A program made the translations under genes and the position numbers. Below the pieces are notes generated by a model that was not told the DNA's origin, did no database searches, and saw nothing but the letters and a program-made list of their open reading frames with translations. Source: Psococerastis gibbosa (lineage: Eukaryota > Arthropoda > Insecta > Psocodea > Psocidae). Taken from it: a DNA stretch of 64,000 nt. Below are positions 52,994 through 63,977 of the stretch, in pieces; within the stretch, counting starts at the first letter, position 1; every line of letters begins with the position of its first letter. The stretch lies in contig OZ020487.1 of assembly GCA_963971405.1 (NCBI GenBank), forward strand, positions 45,295,039 to 45,359,038. Direction: 5' to 3'.

Positions 52994-53881
52994 TATCGAT
53001 ATGCAAGGCGTTCATTTACATAATCTCATTGATGGCTACAAAATGCTATACATTTTATTGATAAAAGAAGATATTGCGATTTTCTATTAACCTTGTTATA
53101 CAGAGGCAGTGGCTCCAAAGTTTGCTTTACACAAGTAAAATCTCAAATTCAATGAATAAAATAACCCAGAAAAAGCTCTTCCTAATGAACTTGTTATTCA
53201 CCAAGGTTTGCGGGATTCGTCTGACACCTATAGACATCATTGTTATGTAAATACTTTGATAAATAAAACATCATGCAAAACTTTCATTTGCTAATGTTTA
53301 GCATACAGGAGGCGTTAGGGGTGATAGAGTGGAAGGGGGGGGGGGGTGAAAATTCCGAAAAGTTGTCCGACATGTCTCCGCATATCCCAACTAACCTTTA
53401 CAACCTAGAATTTGCCAGCAATCGTGACGGCAAGTTTTGAAACTGCGATATTTTTGTCTCTCTCTCATTCATGAGAAAAATAAAAGTAATAAGTAATACC
53501 TCTACAGCAGGCTGGACATGGCGATTTTAATCCCGGGGGTAATATAATACCAACCACGTGATGGTGTTAATTCCATTGTTTAAAATAAATGAACTGCAAA
53601 TTTCAGAATTTTTTAATTTTTGATGTTGGTAATCGTCGCAAGAGTGCGGAAAATTCAAATTGTGTCTATTTCATCAATTGAATGATCTTCAGCTATTTTT
53701 TCTGCCTTAGATTTAGACAAATTATTTATAATCCTTAATATATTAATTCAAAATTGAAACTTGTTTATTTCTAGGGCGATATGTGTTTATATTTGCTACA
53801 ATAGCGTCGCGTCAGTTCAATCTTCAGTATTGCCAACATCACAATTTAAAATTTTTTAAAATTTGTTGTTCATTTATTTAA
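52994..53881. other. No supportable gene
   Basis: AT-rich, with a G run at 53335-53346. Nothing was recognised. Confidence 0.4.
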
Positions 53882-54261
53882 GGCGCCCATTCCATTGACC
53901 GGCTAGGGCTATTTCCAAAAACAGTGACGTGGTAGCAGACATTCAAGACTTAGGTGGTGTTTCCACCGACCTCGCATTGCAGAATGCAAATGACATTGAC
54001 GGAAATTAGAATTTTTCTTTTTATAGAAATCTATTAAAATGTTTGTACTTAACATATCCCATGACGCCATTTTTTAATTTTAGTTTGTTTGTGATTTTAC
54101 TGTATGATCATTGATCAATTTTAACTATGAAATAGAGGAAAATAAACATTTCCGTCAATTCTGCAATGCGAGGTCTGTGGAAACGCCACCTTAGTCTTGA
54201 ATGTCTGCTACCACGTCACCGTTTTTGTAAATAGCCCTAGCCGGTCAATGGAATGGGCACC
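53882..54261. mobile_element. Foldback element FB-A, copy 3
   Basis: 380 bp; its unpaired centre is inverted relative to copies 1, 2 and 4. Flanks are TAA and TTA, so the target duplication is imperfect or mutated. Confidence 0.82.
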
Positions 54262-54264
54262 TTA

Positions 54265-55121
54265 AACAATTGAATTAACCATCACGTGTCATCGTATTAT
54301 ATTACTCCCGGTATTATAATAATACCACATCGCCATGATCAGGCGGCTGTTTTAAGATCCGGCAGGTAGGCAAATCTATATACCGTCGTGTTTTATTTGA
54401 ACAGGTTTTGAGGGGAGTAGAGAACAATACCTACGGTCGGCATCGTCATATATTGAAGTAGGAACACTGATGGGGTAGTAGTAGTAGATTTTTGGCAGAG
54501 TCCCAGGCCACGGTGAGGGCCCATAGGACACACTGATGGGGTACCATCTATTTTAAATTTAAATTTTAAAATTTAAAGTATAAATTCATGGCTGCCCAGT
54601 ACCTGTTATTACATTTAATTGTCTTTCAAAATCATTCTCTTGGCAAAATAAAACCTTTTTCACGCAAAATTAATAAGGTTTTCTCAATGGGCTGAATTTT
54701 TTTTCTTCGAGTCGGAAGTCCTTAAAAGATGGATTTTGCAAAATGATTTTTGATTTTATAGTGGGGGTGGGGGGAGAGGCGTCTCAAAAGGGTCTGATAA
54801 GGGGTTTAAGATGGCTTAAATTAAGCCATTCAGACCTGCCTTTCAGTATTGGACTTGGAATCACTGATTCAGCTTTTGTCCTTCCAACTTTTTAATAACG
54901 GATTAGTCTTATAGGATTCAGGGTGGGGGGAGGGGGGTATCTTTTGAATGCCTTAATTCGATATTATATTCAGTAGAATTGGAGGCTTGCTTGAAAGATT
55001 CTATGAATTCGTATTTTATGAAGATACTGGTATAGCTGAACTATGAAGATATATTTGAACTTTCTAGTTTTCTTGCGCTGGGTATCGCCCGTTCTACTGG
55101 TAGAGAACTGGACGGAACGGA

Positions 55122-55122
<1 letters not shown>
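54265..55122. other. No supportable gene
   Basis: CCAGGCCACGGTGAGGGCCC at 54500 echoes the 3' end of the short 5S-like SINE at 36120. The rest is unassigned. Confidence 0.4.
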
Positions 55123-55152
<30 letters not shown>

Positions 55153-55187
55153 CTTCTTCTTCTTCTTCTTCTTCTTCTTCTTCTTCG
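55123..55187. repeat. (TTC)n microsatellite, about 22 units
   Basis: Uninterrupted TTC run. As (GAA)n on the minus strand it resembles the tails of the non-LTR family ending at 36753 and 24886, so it may be an expanded tail of a dead-on-arrival insertion. Confidence 0.85.
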
Positions 55188-56489
55188 AGTGAAATGTATC
55201 TGTCCCTTACCTCTTCTGCGTAGCAAGTACAAACTATGACTTAACTTAACTTACCCCTATTTCTATCTAATTTCACAGTTAATCCTAGATATGTTAAAGC
55301 ACCCTAGCCTAATTTTCGGGTTATCGGACTTTACTCGAACGGCCCCTTAAGATATCAAAGCTTTGCGGGATGCGATGGTTTAACGGGGGGGGGGGGGGGG
55401 GCGTACTGTGTCACGTAAATGACGTCACGTTGTAAGTTGATAGGACCATTATCAGTTACCACGTACTATATGTGACTGTTACTTCAGAAATTTAAGTAAG
55501 AGTTGAACTCTATCTGATTCTCCCTATAACCTAAAAGAACACTTAATTACTATAGACATCAGCAGATATGTGCTTTATGCCAAATTCCAGAAACAAGAAA
55601 CTGTAGATAGAATATTACACTGTAAGCTATGCAAAAAAAAAATGGAAACACAAAGCTGCTTCTTGGAATCTCTAACTCTAACTTTCAGTAATGGGCAACT
55701 TGTCAATTTTTGAAAACCATGCATTAAAATGCATTAGTATATTCATACTACACCACTTAAAATTATTTTTTTTTTTATAAAAAAAAAATCTTCATTTAGT
55801 AGGGGAAACAATATTTTTCTCCAGAAATTTAAGTTTGTGGTTAAAAGGGGTGCATGTGACTTCAAAATGGTACGTCATTTATGATGTGTGGAGTAGGGAC
55901 CAATAGCAGAATTAGTCTCAATTGAAATGGCAGTGACGTCCATTCCTTCTCAGCAATGTGTACCAGCGGTTTGCCTTATATAGTATAATCTACAGTTAAA
56001 AACACCAACATTATTTATTTATTTATTTTTGAATATTTAAAATTTATTTTTTCATGCAAAAAAAACCATACCTGCTATCTGAAATAAAAGGGAGGTGTAA
56101 CCAATGGAACACAATTTGTAACTGCAGGTTACAAGAAAAGGTGAACCGGGTTACAATAAAGTCGTAGGCTACAGTAGTATAGGAAAGAAACTCAGGGAAG
56201 AAATTCATTTTTTTTTTTTTAAAGTAAAATCTAGCCTACATTTTATTTTCTTGTAAAGTTCTTCCCCCCCCCCCCCGGCCTCCCGCCTTCTCCCTATACT
56301 TCTTGACTTTGTTCTAAATGGTTTCGTCTGTCATATGTCACATATTTCTTCCGCGGCATACAAATTTTCCTGTTTCCTTCGACGCAGTGCAAAAATGTAT
56401 TTCCTGTTTACTATGCAATACAGGTACGTTCGAAAAATAATGAAAAATAAGGTCAATTTTGTACGTTAATAAAGCAAGAGATGTTAATC
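55188..56489. other. No supportable gene
   Basis: Includes a G run at 55384-55402 and a C run at 56263-56277. No element or exon was recognised. Confidence 0.4.
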
Positions 56490-57245
56490 TTGTTAATCTT
56501 TTGAATTGAAAACGACTTTATTGAATAAAAACAAACCAAAAAGGCGAACAATAAGACTATAAAGTCTTCTTTTTATGCTAACCTTATAAAAACAAACATA
56601 TCGTATTAATAGATAGATGCTTAAAATTAAATAGAGAAGAAACAAGAGAAGAAGAGGGGGGAAGAAGGTTATGGGGGGAAGGGGATCCATTGTCGTCACC
56701 ATTATAAGACCGGAGAGAGTCTCAAGCGTTATCTAAGATATATTGTTTAATCATTTTCTTAAAGCTACTGAGTGAACTAGCTACCCTAGCCTCCAATGGT
56801 AGGCGGTTCCAGTGGCGAATAGCGTATATTACTGTAGATTGCCCGTGTCTTGTGGTCTTATGTAATAGTATTTTGTACGTTGTGCCATTGCGCTGTGACT
56901 GTAATTTTGTATATTTTTGTATGATGTAGGAAGGTGCGCTTGAGTGGGTTACTTTATACATTAGCATCAGTGCGTGGTATTGTGTTTTTTGGTCGGTGGT
57001 TAGGAAATATTAGTACTTTGTACTGTGAGCTGATACGGTCGCGGCGCTTTGTATTAGAAATAAATCGTATGCAACAGTTCATTGCCCGGTGCAAACGACG
57101 AGACAGATAATCCGTGTGACTGGATGACAGTACAATACAATAATCAAGTAGTGGGGTAATAAGCGTAGAAACAATATTTTTCTTTATATTAATTGGTAAA
57201 AAGTTTCAAATTCTGCTCAAGGGATATAAACATTTATAAATTTTG
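56490..57245 (-). mobile_element. 5'-truncated CR1-like LINE with frameshift
   Basis: Read leftwards, one frame gives LITPLLDYCIVLSSSHTDYL and NCCIRFISNTKRRDRISSQY. After a shift near 56967, another gives MLMYKVTHSSAPSYI and AIRHWNRLPLEAR. Both are standard ORF2 C-terminal blocks. The 3' UTR (GACTTTATAGTCTTATTG) near 56530-56570 is shared with the end at 42234-42330. Confidence 0.75.
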
Positions 57246-57304
57246 CTACAGGTTTTATTTACCGCTATTATACCTATATATAGTAATATTTATTTATTTT
57301 TATT

Positions 57305-57485
57305 TTTAATAAAAAGTTTAAATAGCGTACAAACAATTTAATGAACGTATCCGATTAACCTCTTCAATCGCCTCTTTAAGTAACCTCATAGGTACTTGTG
57401 TTGAGTTACGACACGTCTCCGACCGCAATGTGTGTAGAGACTCGCACAAGTACAAGCATGCTACCACCTTGCCACCGAAGTCGCT
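57305..57485 (-). mobile_element. SINE-T3 copy 3
   Basis: Complement of AACAATTTAATGAACGTATC, GAGTTACGACACGTCTCCGA and CATGCTACCACCTTGCCACC. It lies just left of FB-A copy 4. Confidence 0.6.
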
Positions 57486-57575
57486 TATAAATAGGTCGCT
57501 ATAGCTTTCCTTACACTGCCATATAAATAGCAAAGCAAAAGTTAAGGTATGTAGTACAAGTCGCTGCACTCTTAA

Positions 57576-57959
57576 GGTGCCCATTCCATTGACCGGCTAG
57601 GGCTATTTCCAAAAACGGTGACGTGGTAGCAGACATTCAAGACTTAGGTGGCGTTTCCACCGACCTCGCATTGCAGAATTGACGGAAATGTTTATTTTCC
57701 TCTATGCCATAGTTAAAATTGATCAATGATCATACAGTAAAATCACAAAAAAACGAACTAAAATTAAAAAATGGCGTCATGGGATATGTTAAGTACAAAC
57801 ATTTTAATAGATTTCTATAAAAAGACAAATTCTAATTTCCGTCAATGTCATTTGCATTCTGCAATGCAAGGTCGATGGAAACACCACCTAAGTCTTGAAT
57901 GTCTGCTACCACGTCACCGTGTTTGGAAATAGCCCTAGCCGGTCGATGGAATGGGCGCC
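57576..57959. mobile_element. Foldback element FB-A, copy 4
   Basis: 384 bp, flanked by TAA on both sides (57573-57575 and 57960-57962). It supports a TWA target duplication. It is inserted beside a SINE-T3 copy. Confidence 0.85.
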
Positions 57960-57962
57960 TAA

Positions 57963-58684
57963 TTGTGGGGTGTTGCACGGATAATACTCAAATTTGAGTT
58001 GGCTCTAGCACAGACAAAGTACTTCATACTCTTTCTCTATAGTTTTATCCAATATTGCTGATCTCACATTTATTAAAAAAAAAAAACTTTTTTTTCTCAA
58101 ATCCTTGTCACGCTTCAGGGTGTAGGGCCTAACCATGTTTACGATATACCGATAAGGGCTTTGACGGATTTACAAAAATGCTTTCGAAAAATCTATCCTT
58201 CAGGCTAATGCTGAATACATTGTATTGAAGCATTATGGGGGAAAGCGAAGATAAGGTTATAAAAGGGTAACCTTTTTTAAATATAGAGTGAGGCTAAAAT
58301 AAATTATTGCATCTCAGCCTCAGGGCGTTATATAGATTTTCCTTTTTAGTGTATTGAATGATTTAGTTCTTACAAACTACAAAGTAGGCGCGATTCTTTG
58401 TTACAGTTATAGGACATTTTGCACTTACTTTACAATAGAATATTATGGTATGCATTGTATATGGTAATATACAATAGTGGTTAAGAGAAAATGGTAGTAA
58501 CCAACTACGCATTTTTTTCAATCACTTTCGCGTTTAAAAAATCACTTATTTTTAAATTTAAAATAATTTTAACAACACTAGCTATTCTATGTAGTACATT
58601 CTACGTTCTAACGTTCTACGTTCTAAAATTTACATTTTTAACCCCTCAGTAATTAATTTTTTTAACGCCATAGAATAGTTACGT
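57963..58684. other. No supportable gene
   Basis: AT-rich with a triplicated TACGTTCTAACGTTCTACGT run near 58610. Nothing else was seen. Confidence 0.4.
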
Positions 58685-58872
58685 TTACCGATACATTGTA
58701 GTATTATATGGTAGATATAACACTGGCATTAAATTAACTTTGGTTGAAGAGGTAACCTCCTCGTTATAACCGAAATTAGAGGATATGGAAAAAACTGGGC
58801 TTGGCGGGATTCGAACCCACAATCTACGCCTAACCGGGGCGTCGTTTTAACCGCTGGACCACAAGCCCCGGT
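58685..58872 (-). mobile_element. SINE-T1 copy i
   Basis: 3' flank with ACATTGTAGTATTATATGG and GGTAACCTCC, then a complete complement cloverleaf at 58796-58868. It is 5' truncated. Confidence 0.7.
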
Positions 58873-58919
58873 GGGACATGTTATAAATAATAAATAATAA
58901 ATAACTAATAATAAAACTT

Positions 58920-59550
58920 AGTTCAAAGTAAAATGTTGCTTTTCTCACAATCAGCAAAAATGGGAACCCAACAAAGTTTGACAGGAACTATTAGGATTAT
59001 TTAGGATTATATAAGTTCTTTGTTAGGAACACAATAATTCTCCCAGCTCTTCCGAGACATCTTATTATAAACAAAGTTTCAAGTTAATAAAATGTTTGAA
59101 AAATATTAAAACTGACTGCCATATTGGAAAGTCATTTATTAATGTTGCTTTCCTCAAAATCAGCCAAATTGTGAGGACAACACAATTGTACACTGCGGTA
59201 ACATACTATTTAGAACACAACAATTTTCCCAGCTCTTAATAGTTAACAGTGTTTGAAAAATAGTAAAACTGACTGCCATATTGGAAAGTAATTTACCAAT
59301 GTTGGTTTTCTTACAATCAGCCAAAATGTGAGTCAAAGAAAATTCGACACTGCGGTAACAGAAACTACTCAGAACACAATAATTTTCCCAGCTCTTCTGA
59401 AACATCTAACAATAAACAAAGTTTCAAGTTAATAAAATGTTTGAAAAATAGTAAAACTGCCCGCCATATTGGAAAGTAATTTACCAATGTTGGTTTTCAC
59501 ACAATCAGCCAAATTGTGAGCACAACAAAATTCGAAAATGTGGTAACAGT
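58920..59550. repeat. Satellite-like tandem repeat, period about 157-188 bp
   Basis: Four units share ACTGCCATATTGGAAAGT, CAATGTTGGTTTTC, ACAATCAGCCAAA, CTGCGGTAACA and TTTTCCCAGCTCTT. Period varies because of internal deletions. No frame is conserved. Confidence 0.65.
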
Positions 59551-59865
59551 GACGGCACCTGCTGCAGTTTTGTCTCCCTATTTAGAAACTCAATTATTTT
59601 CTCTCTCGATGTGTTGGGAAACATTTTATTTCTTTTCACAGTTTCTCTTACTTTTCCAACTGCTAATAGATGTATTGTAATTTCCGATAATTTGAAAACG
59701 TGATTTTACGATTTTACTTTTTCTACTAAGGAACTTGTGTAAGTAAAAGTAAAATACCTGTAGTTATTTGTTGTCAGAGAAATGAGTCTTGGCAGCGGTC
59801 GACATTCATTCTAAGGGATGGCCAGAAGCGAAAAACCTTGTAAGTATTGAGAATCAATCAGTATC

Positions 59866-60110
59866 AAAGCATTGCCTTTATGGCATTAAGTAAGCTCACC
59901 GACCTGTTCGGTTAGTTAGTTGTGTAGCTGTACTAACCTGTCTAGCAATACGAATCATGTCAATAATAGCACAGAGGATATTCATCAACTGTTCTTGTCG
60001 GGGCTGTAGTCCAGCGGTTAAGGTTAAGACGACGCCTCGGTAAGGCGTAGATCGTGGGTTCGAATCTCACCAAGCCCAGTTTTTTTATATCTTCTAATTT
60101 TTGGGAGAAT
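59866..60110 (+). mobile_element. SINE-T1 copy j
   Basis: Full 5' region, with the cloverleaf at about 60001-60077 carrying a 6-bp duplication (GGTTAAGGTTAAGAC) in the D arm, then TATATCTTCTAATTTTTGG. Confidence 0.68.
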
Positions 60111-60194
60111 CAGATATCCAGGGGTATGTCGATAGCACCTGATAAAGCGGGTAAGTCATATCGAAGCCGTGGGGAAGACGAAGTCGGCTCAGGC

Positions 60195-60320
60195 TAACAG
60201 TGGAAGCGAAAGTCCCCAGTCCACATTCCACAGTCCATAGTCCACAATCCGCAGTCCTCAGTCCTCATTCTGCGGTCCACAACCCATAGTCCGCAGTCCA
60301 CAGTTTGTCCACTTAAGGTC
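60195..60320. repeat. Degenerate 7-8 bp minisatellite
   Basis: Variations on AGTCCACA, AGTCCATA, AGTCCTCA and CGCAGTCC repeat about 14 times. Antisense frames read CGLW/MDCG, which is chance. Confidence 0.65.
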
Positions 60321-60424
60321 TCACGTCTTCCATTTAACTCTGTCAAAAGGGTTGCCACATACTGTACTATTGCGTATATCAAAATATAAGTATATTAATA
60401 TATTAATCAAGTATTATTACTTAT

Positions 60425-60602
60425 TACTATTACTTAAGTCCACTCAACTAAGATGGCCCGTCACCGCCTGCTTTACGTGCCGTCCAAAGCATCGTAAATA
60501 AATATAGTGCGTGTGATCCTCGAAAAAACAACCTTTTGTTTGAAAATCATGGTCCATACCTGTACCCCAACTGGTAGGTTGGCATAGTAATAACACAAAA
60601 AA
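60425..60602 (-). mobile_element. SINE-T2 copy, degraded
   Basis: Complement GATGGCCCGTCACCGCCTGC, then an eroded head with CATACCTGTACC. A detached fragment TAGGTTGGCATAGTAATAAC follows at 60572-60592. Confidence 0.5.
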
Positions 60603-60646
60603 GTCAAAATTTGTTTATTTGTTTATTTTAATTTATGACACCTGTT

Positions 60647-61040
60647 TTAAGGCTGAGTGCTCAAAATGTTTTGTAAACAAGAAATTTTGCTGATTTTTTG
60701 ACGAAAATAATTTATTGCTCATTCCACAGACACAAAGATAATAAAGTGAACAGATAAAAAACTCATTAAAAGTCCAAGTTATCGCAGGAAGTTAATATTT
60801 TCTGAACTGAAATATTATTACCTTAAAAAAATTGGATAAAGAGCCTTAAACCCATTTTGTAGCACAGTTGTAAATCTGTAAGGGAAATAGACAGCTTTCA
60901 TATAAAGCTCGTAGTTTTTAAGATTTTTTTCACCTGTTCCCTTTTATATATTTGTGGCTGTGGAACGAACAATTAATTAATTTCGTCCAAAAAGTACGAT
61001 AATTTTTTGTTTACAAAACATTTTAAACACTCAGCCTTAA
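60647..61040. mobile_element. Foldback element FB-I, intact copy
   Basis: 394 bp. Arms start TTAAGGCTGAGTG, contain TTTTGTAAACAAGAAATTTT and GCTCATTCCACAG, and are mirrored at the right end (CTGTGGAACGAACAATTAAT and on to CAGCCTTAA). No coding capacity. Confidence 0.8.
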
Positions 61041-62079
61041 GGCTCACTTATCAATACTTTCAGGGAAATTTAGCGTGCAAAAAACAGATTTAGTCGTGTC
61101 ATATCCCTCTTAATTGTATACGGAAGGTATGCATTCAAAATCCAAGAGAAATAAATTGATACCGGCAGAGTCTGCGGTGGAAGTGAAATAAAATTCATAA
61201 AACGTCACAGGGAATCAAATGAATAATTCAGAAAGGAAAATGAAAAAAAAATTGCAGAGAAATTATAAATATTTACAAGGGTACCATACTGTATGTACTG
61301 TATGACACTTGAAAGCCCTCTAACTACTGTATACCAATATCATATATAACAATTATAATGAACACATTCTCGATTGGATTTCGCCACAAAGGGAATAAAT
61401 CCTTGTGCACAATTTTAATCAAACATGTCCAGTACTGTATGTAGCCTATTCAGTAGGGAAAGTGATAAAATTAGGGTTATTCAGAAACTTTGGCTATATA
61501 TTTTTTCGATTTTACAGTGCAATGGCAAGCTAATAACGTACCACCATATAGCTTGAAAAGTTTATTCAATTCTTTTAAAGAAATTCGCGGGAAAGTCAAA
61601 TTAATGAATTAATCCTTGGCTATAATTTTGGTGAGTTTTCAATTTTTCCTCCATTAGATTTATTAAAATTCTTATTCTATTTTAATATTATACCTGTACA
61701 TTTTTATGTTTATTAGTATTGTATTTCCTACAATTATTGTAGGAAATACAATACTAATTATTATAAAAATATACAACCAGCATTCCTTTGTTATTCAAAT
61801 AATTTGTTAAATTTCCGGCGCATATTTTAACTACGTGACACCTTACTTAGATGACCTTAGTAATGAGGTATTAAAAAATTAACCCCTGTATTATATAAAC
61901 CCGGTGTTACGTTAATCTCAAATCGCCGTAATAGGGCTGCAAATCAGTAGGTACTGTGTTTTCCCAAATTATGCCAATGGCTGGTCATAAAGGATAATAA
62001 ACGTAACACTTTTTTATTTACTTGTGCATACACGTACATGTATATTGATATCACATCGTTAAAAGATGATTTTGCACAA
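61041..62079. other. No supportable gene
   Basis: AT-rich. Apart from the hairpin at 61711-61759 I see nothing. If candidate gene 4 is real, its 3' part would lie leftwards of 62181. Confidence 0.4.
61711..61759. repeat. Short perfect hairpin
   Basis: TTAGTATTGTATTTCCTACA and its complement are separated by only a few bases, giving arms of about 23 bp. It is AT-rich with no element structure. Confidence 0.6.
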
Positions 62080-62830
62080 TTTGAAGTAGGAGGAATACAC
62101 CCCATTCAAGGTGAAATGGCGCACTTTGTAAGTAATCTGGTTGCCCAGCAGCTGTTGATTTCGTATGTAATTATATTTTTTTAGGGGAGCACCCCATTCA
62201 CCGTAGAACAGAGCACTTTTCGCGACCTAAGAAAGAGTCCGATTGAAAAATAAGGAATCCATAAACGGTTACGGGTAGTCTGGTTGCACATACTGTTGAT
62301 TTGGTATGTAATCATATTTTTTTGGTAGAAAGCCCCCCATTCATGGGGAACAGTGCACTTTTCACGACCTAAGAAAGAGTTCAGTTGGATATCTAGGAAT
62401 CCATAATAAGGGTAATCTGGTAACACAACTTGTTGATTTGGTATGTAATTATATTCAGGGAAGCACTCCATCCACGGTGTAACACACCACTTTCGGCGAC
62501 CAATGAAAGAGTCCAGTTGGATATCTAGGAATCCATAATAAGGGTAATCTGGTTACACAACTTGTTGATTTGGTATGTAATTATATTCAGGGAAGCACTC
62601 CATCCACGGTGTAACACACCACTTTCGGCGACAAATGAAAAAGTCCAGTTGGATATCTAGGAATCAATAATAATTGGAATCTGGTTACACAGCTTGCTGA
62701 TTTGGTATTTGTGTTATTATAATTTTTTGGAAGGGAGCACCCCATCCACGTAGTAACGGTGCACTTTTCACCACCAAAGAGATGATCTTGCATCCCGTAG
62801 GCTATCCGGGCTTGTTGATATCCTCGATAC
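62080..62830. repeat. Tandem repeat, period 132-141 bp
   Basis: Landmark TGTTGATTTGGTATGTAATTA starts at 62153, 62294, 62431, 62563 and 62695 (spacings 141, 137, 132, 132), with a sixth eroded unit to 62830. Units also share AGGAATCCATAATAAGGGTA and CATCCACGGTGTAACACACC. Two adjacent units are almost identical, so turnover is recent. Confidence 0.75.
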
Positions 62831-62831
62831 C
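62587..62831 (-). CDS. Candidate gene 4: exon on a 132-bp tandem repeat
   Basis: Acceptor GATTATCAATTTTTCAG opens a phase-1 exon of 80 codons ending TGA at 62587. The product begins YRGYQQARIAYGMQDHLF, continues GGEKCTVTTWMGC and ends YTVDGVLP. The exon covers the first units of a tandem array whose later units also stay partly open in one frame (GREKCTVPHEWG, RRKWCVTPWMEC). A phase-1 donor with a hydrophobic codon run at the right edge (63978-64000) could be its first exon. Alternatively this is a non-coding minisatellite with chance open frames. Confidence 0.25.
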
Positions 62832-63021
62832 CTGAAAAATTGATAATCAAAAACGGATGAAAACAAAAATCTAAGTAAACCTACACCTAAACGTGATCGG
62901 CAGAAAATAAATCTAAAGTTTTATTCTGAAAAGTTTTTTTTTGTGTTTTAAAGCGCGGGTCCCTGTTGGGAATTTGCGCTAGGAAATTGGGAATGTTTAC
63001 CGATTATTCAGTGGTAGAGAG

Positions 63022-63260
63022 TCATCCGTTCTGTTGTGTAAGTAGTGGGGAGGGAGGGGGGGGGGCGGTTAAACGTTGAAGAAGAGGCCGGTGGCTCTTA
63101 GTTAGGAATTGTATGATATTATTTGTGGCTGTTGTTTTGTTTCCAAGTGCATCGGAGAGGGAGGAGGGTGCTCGTACGACGGAGGCTCGTTGGACCGAGT
63201 AGTTTGGGCAATCGAGAAGAAGGTGAGCTATTGTGAGGGCCACTCCGCACCTTGTGCGTG
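63022..63260 (-). mobile_element. LINE ORF2 C-terminal fragment
   Basis: The leftward frame opens in a CGVALTIAHLLLDCPNYSVQ-like block, then a SLSDALGN segment and IIQFLTKSHRP. CG-VxLTIxHxLxxCP followed by an IxxFL helix is the C-terminal zinc-like signature of RNase H/Jockey-type LINEs. G and C homopolymer runs flank it. Confidence 0.6.
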
Positions 63261-63429
63261 GGGGGGGGGGGGCTCAATCCTCATTAGGTGTTACATTGAT
63301 TTCCAGACATATTGTAGTTTATCGCTTTCTCTATTTATTTTTCTTTCATTTTTATTTTATTTTAGGGCAGGCAACCTGTTAATTATTGTGTATTTTTTTT
63401 AATGTACGGTACCAATACAAGTTTACATT

Positions 63430-63535
63430 TTTTTTTTCAAATACAAGCAATTTAATTAATTTATCCGATTGACCTCTTCAGTCGCCTCTGCAGGTTATTA
63501 GCCGTTGTGAGTTGCAATACGTCTCCGGGGAAGGA
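63430..63535 (-). mobile_element. SINE-T3 copy 4, truncated
   Basis: Complement of CAAGCAATTTAATTAATTTA, GACCTCTTCAGTCGCCTCTG and AATACGTCTCCG. The head is lost. Confidence 0.55.
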
Positions 63536-63588
63536 CTTTGGACACAAGCTATGCAGAAAGGAATCAGTACATTTGAAATATAGGTATA

Positions 63589-63932
63589 AAGACGAATGCT
63601 GTACATATCCTGGAGAGGTCGTGTCCCTAATGCTGAGGTCCTGCGGCGAATGGAGACAAAAGCCGAGTTACAGTTGACAGTTCAGAAACGGATACTAACA
63701 TACTTTGGCAATGTGAGGATGAACGAAAAGTATCGCCGTCTGCATATGATGATGATCTTACAAGGGAAGATAGAAGGAGAAGAGGGCTTCCGGCATTATG
63801 AAAAACATCCTGGTTGAGAAACCTGAGGCAGTGGTTTGGAAAGGGCAAGACTTCCCTTTTCAGATCAGCAGTCTCCAAACACCAAAATGCTATGATGGCC
63901 GCTATTCTACGATAGAATGGGCATTATAAGAA
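63589..63932 (+). mobile_element. LINE ORF2 C-terminal fragment with frameshift
   Basis: Plus-strand WRGRVPNAEVLRRMETKAEL, then RILTYFGNVRMNEKYRRL and LQGKIEGE. After a shift it continues WLRNLRQWFGKGKTSLFRSA and AMMAAIL. It matches the C-terminus of endonuclease-reverse transcriptase LINEs (NEEVLRR, YFGH, QGKIEG, WLKNLR). It is degraded and 5' truncated. Confidence 0.8.
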
Positions 63933-63977
63933 GTACATACGACCAATTATGCAATTAGATAAAGACTGGCAACTTAC

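Noticed and set aside
55041-55232. Arginine-rich minus-strand frame
   Set aside because: It is simply the translation of the (TTC)n microsatellite.
62080-62830. CRISPR-like array
   Set aside because: Whole 132-141 bp units repeat without unique spacers, and the context is eukaryotic. It is a tandem repeat.
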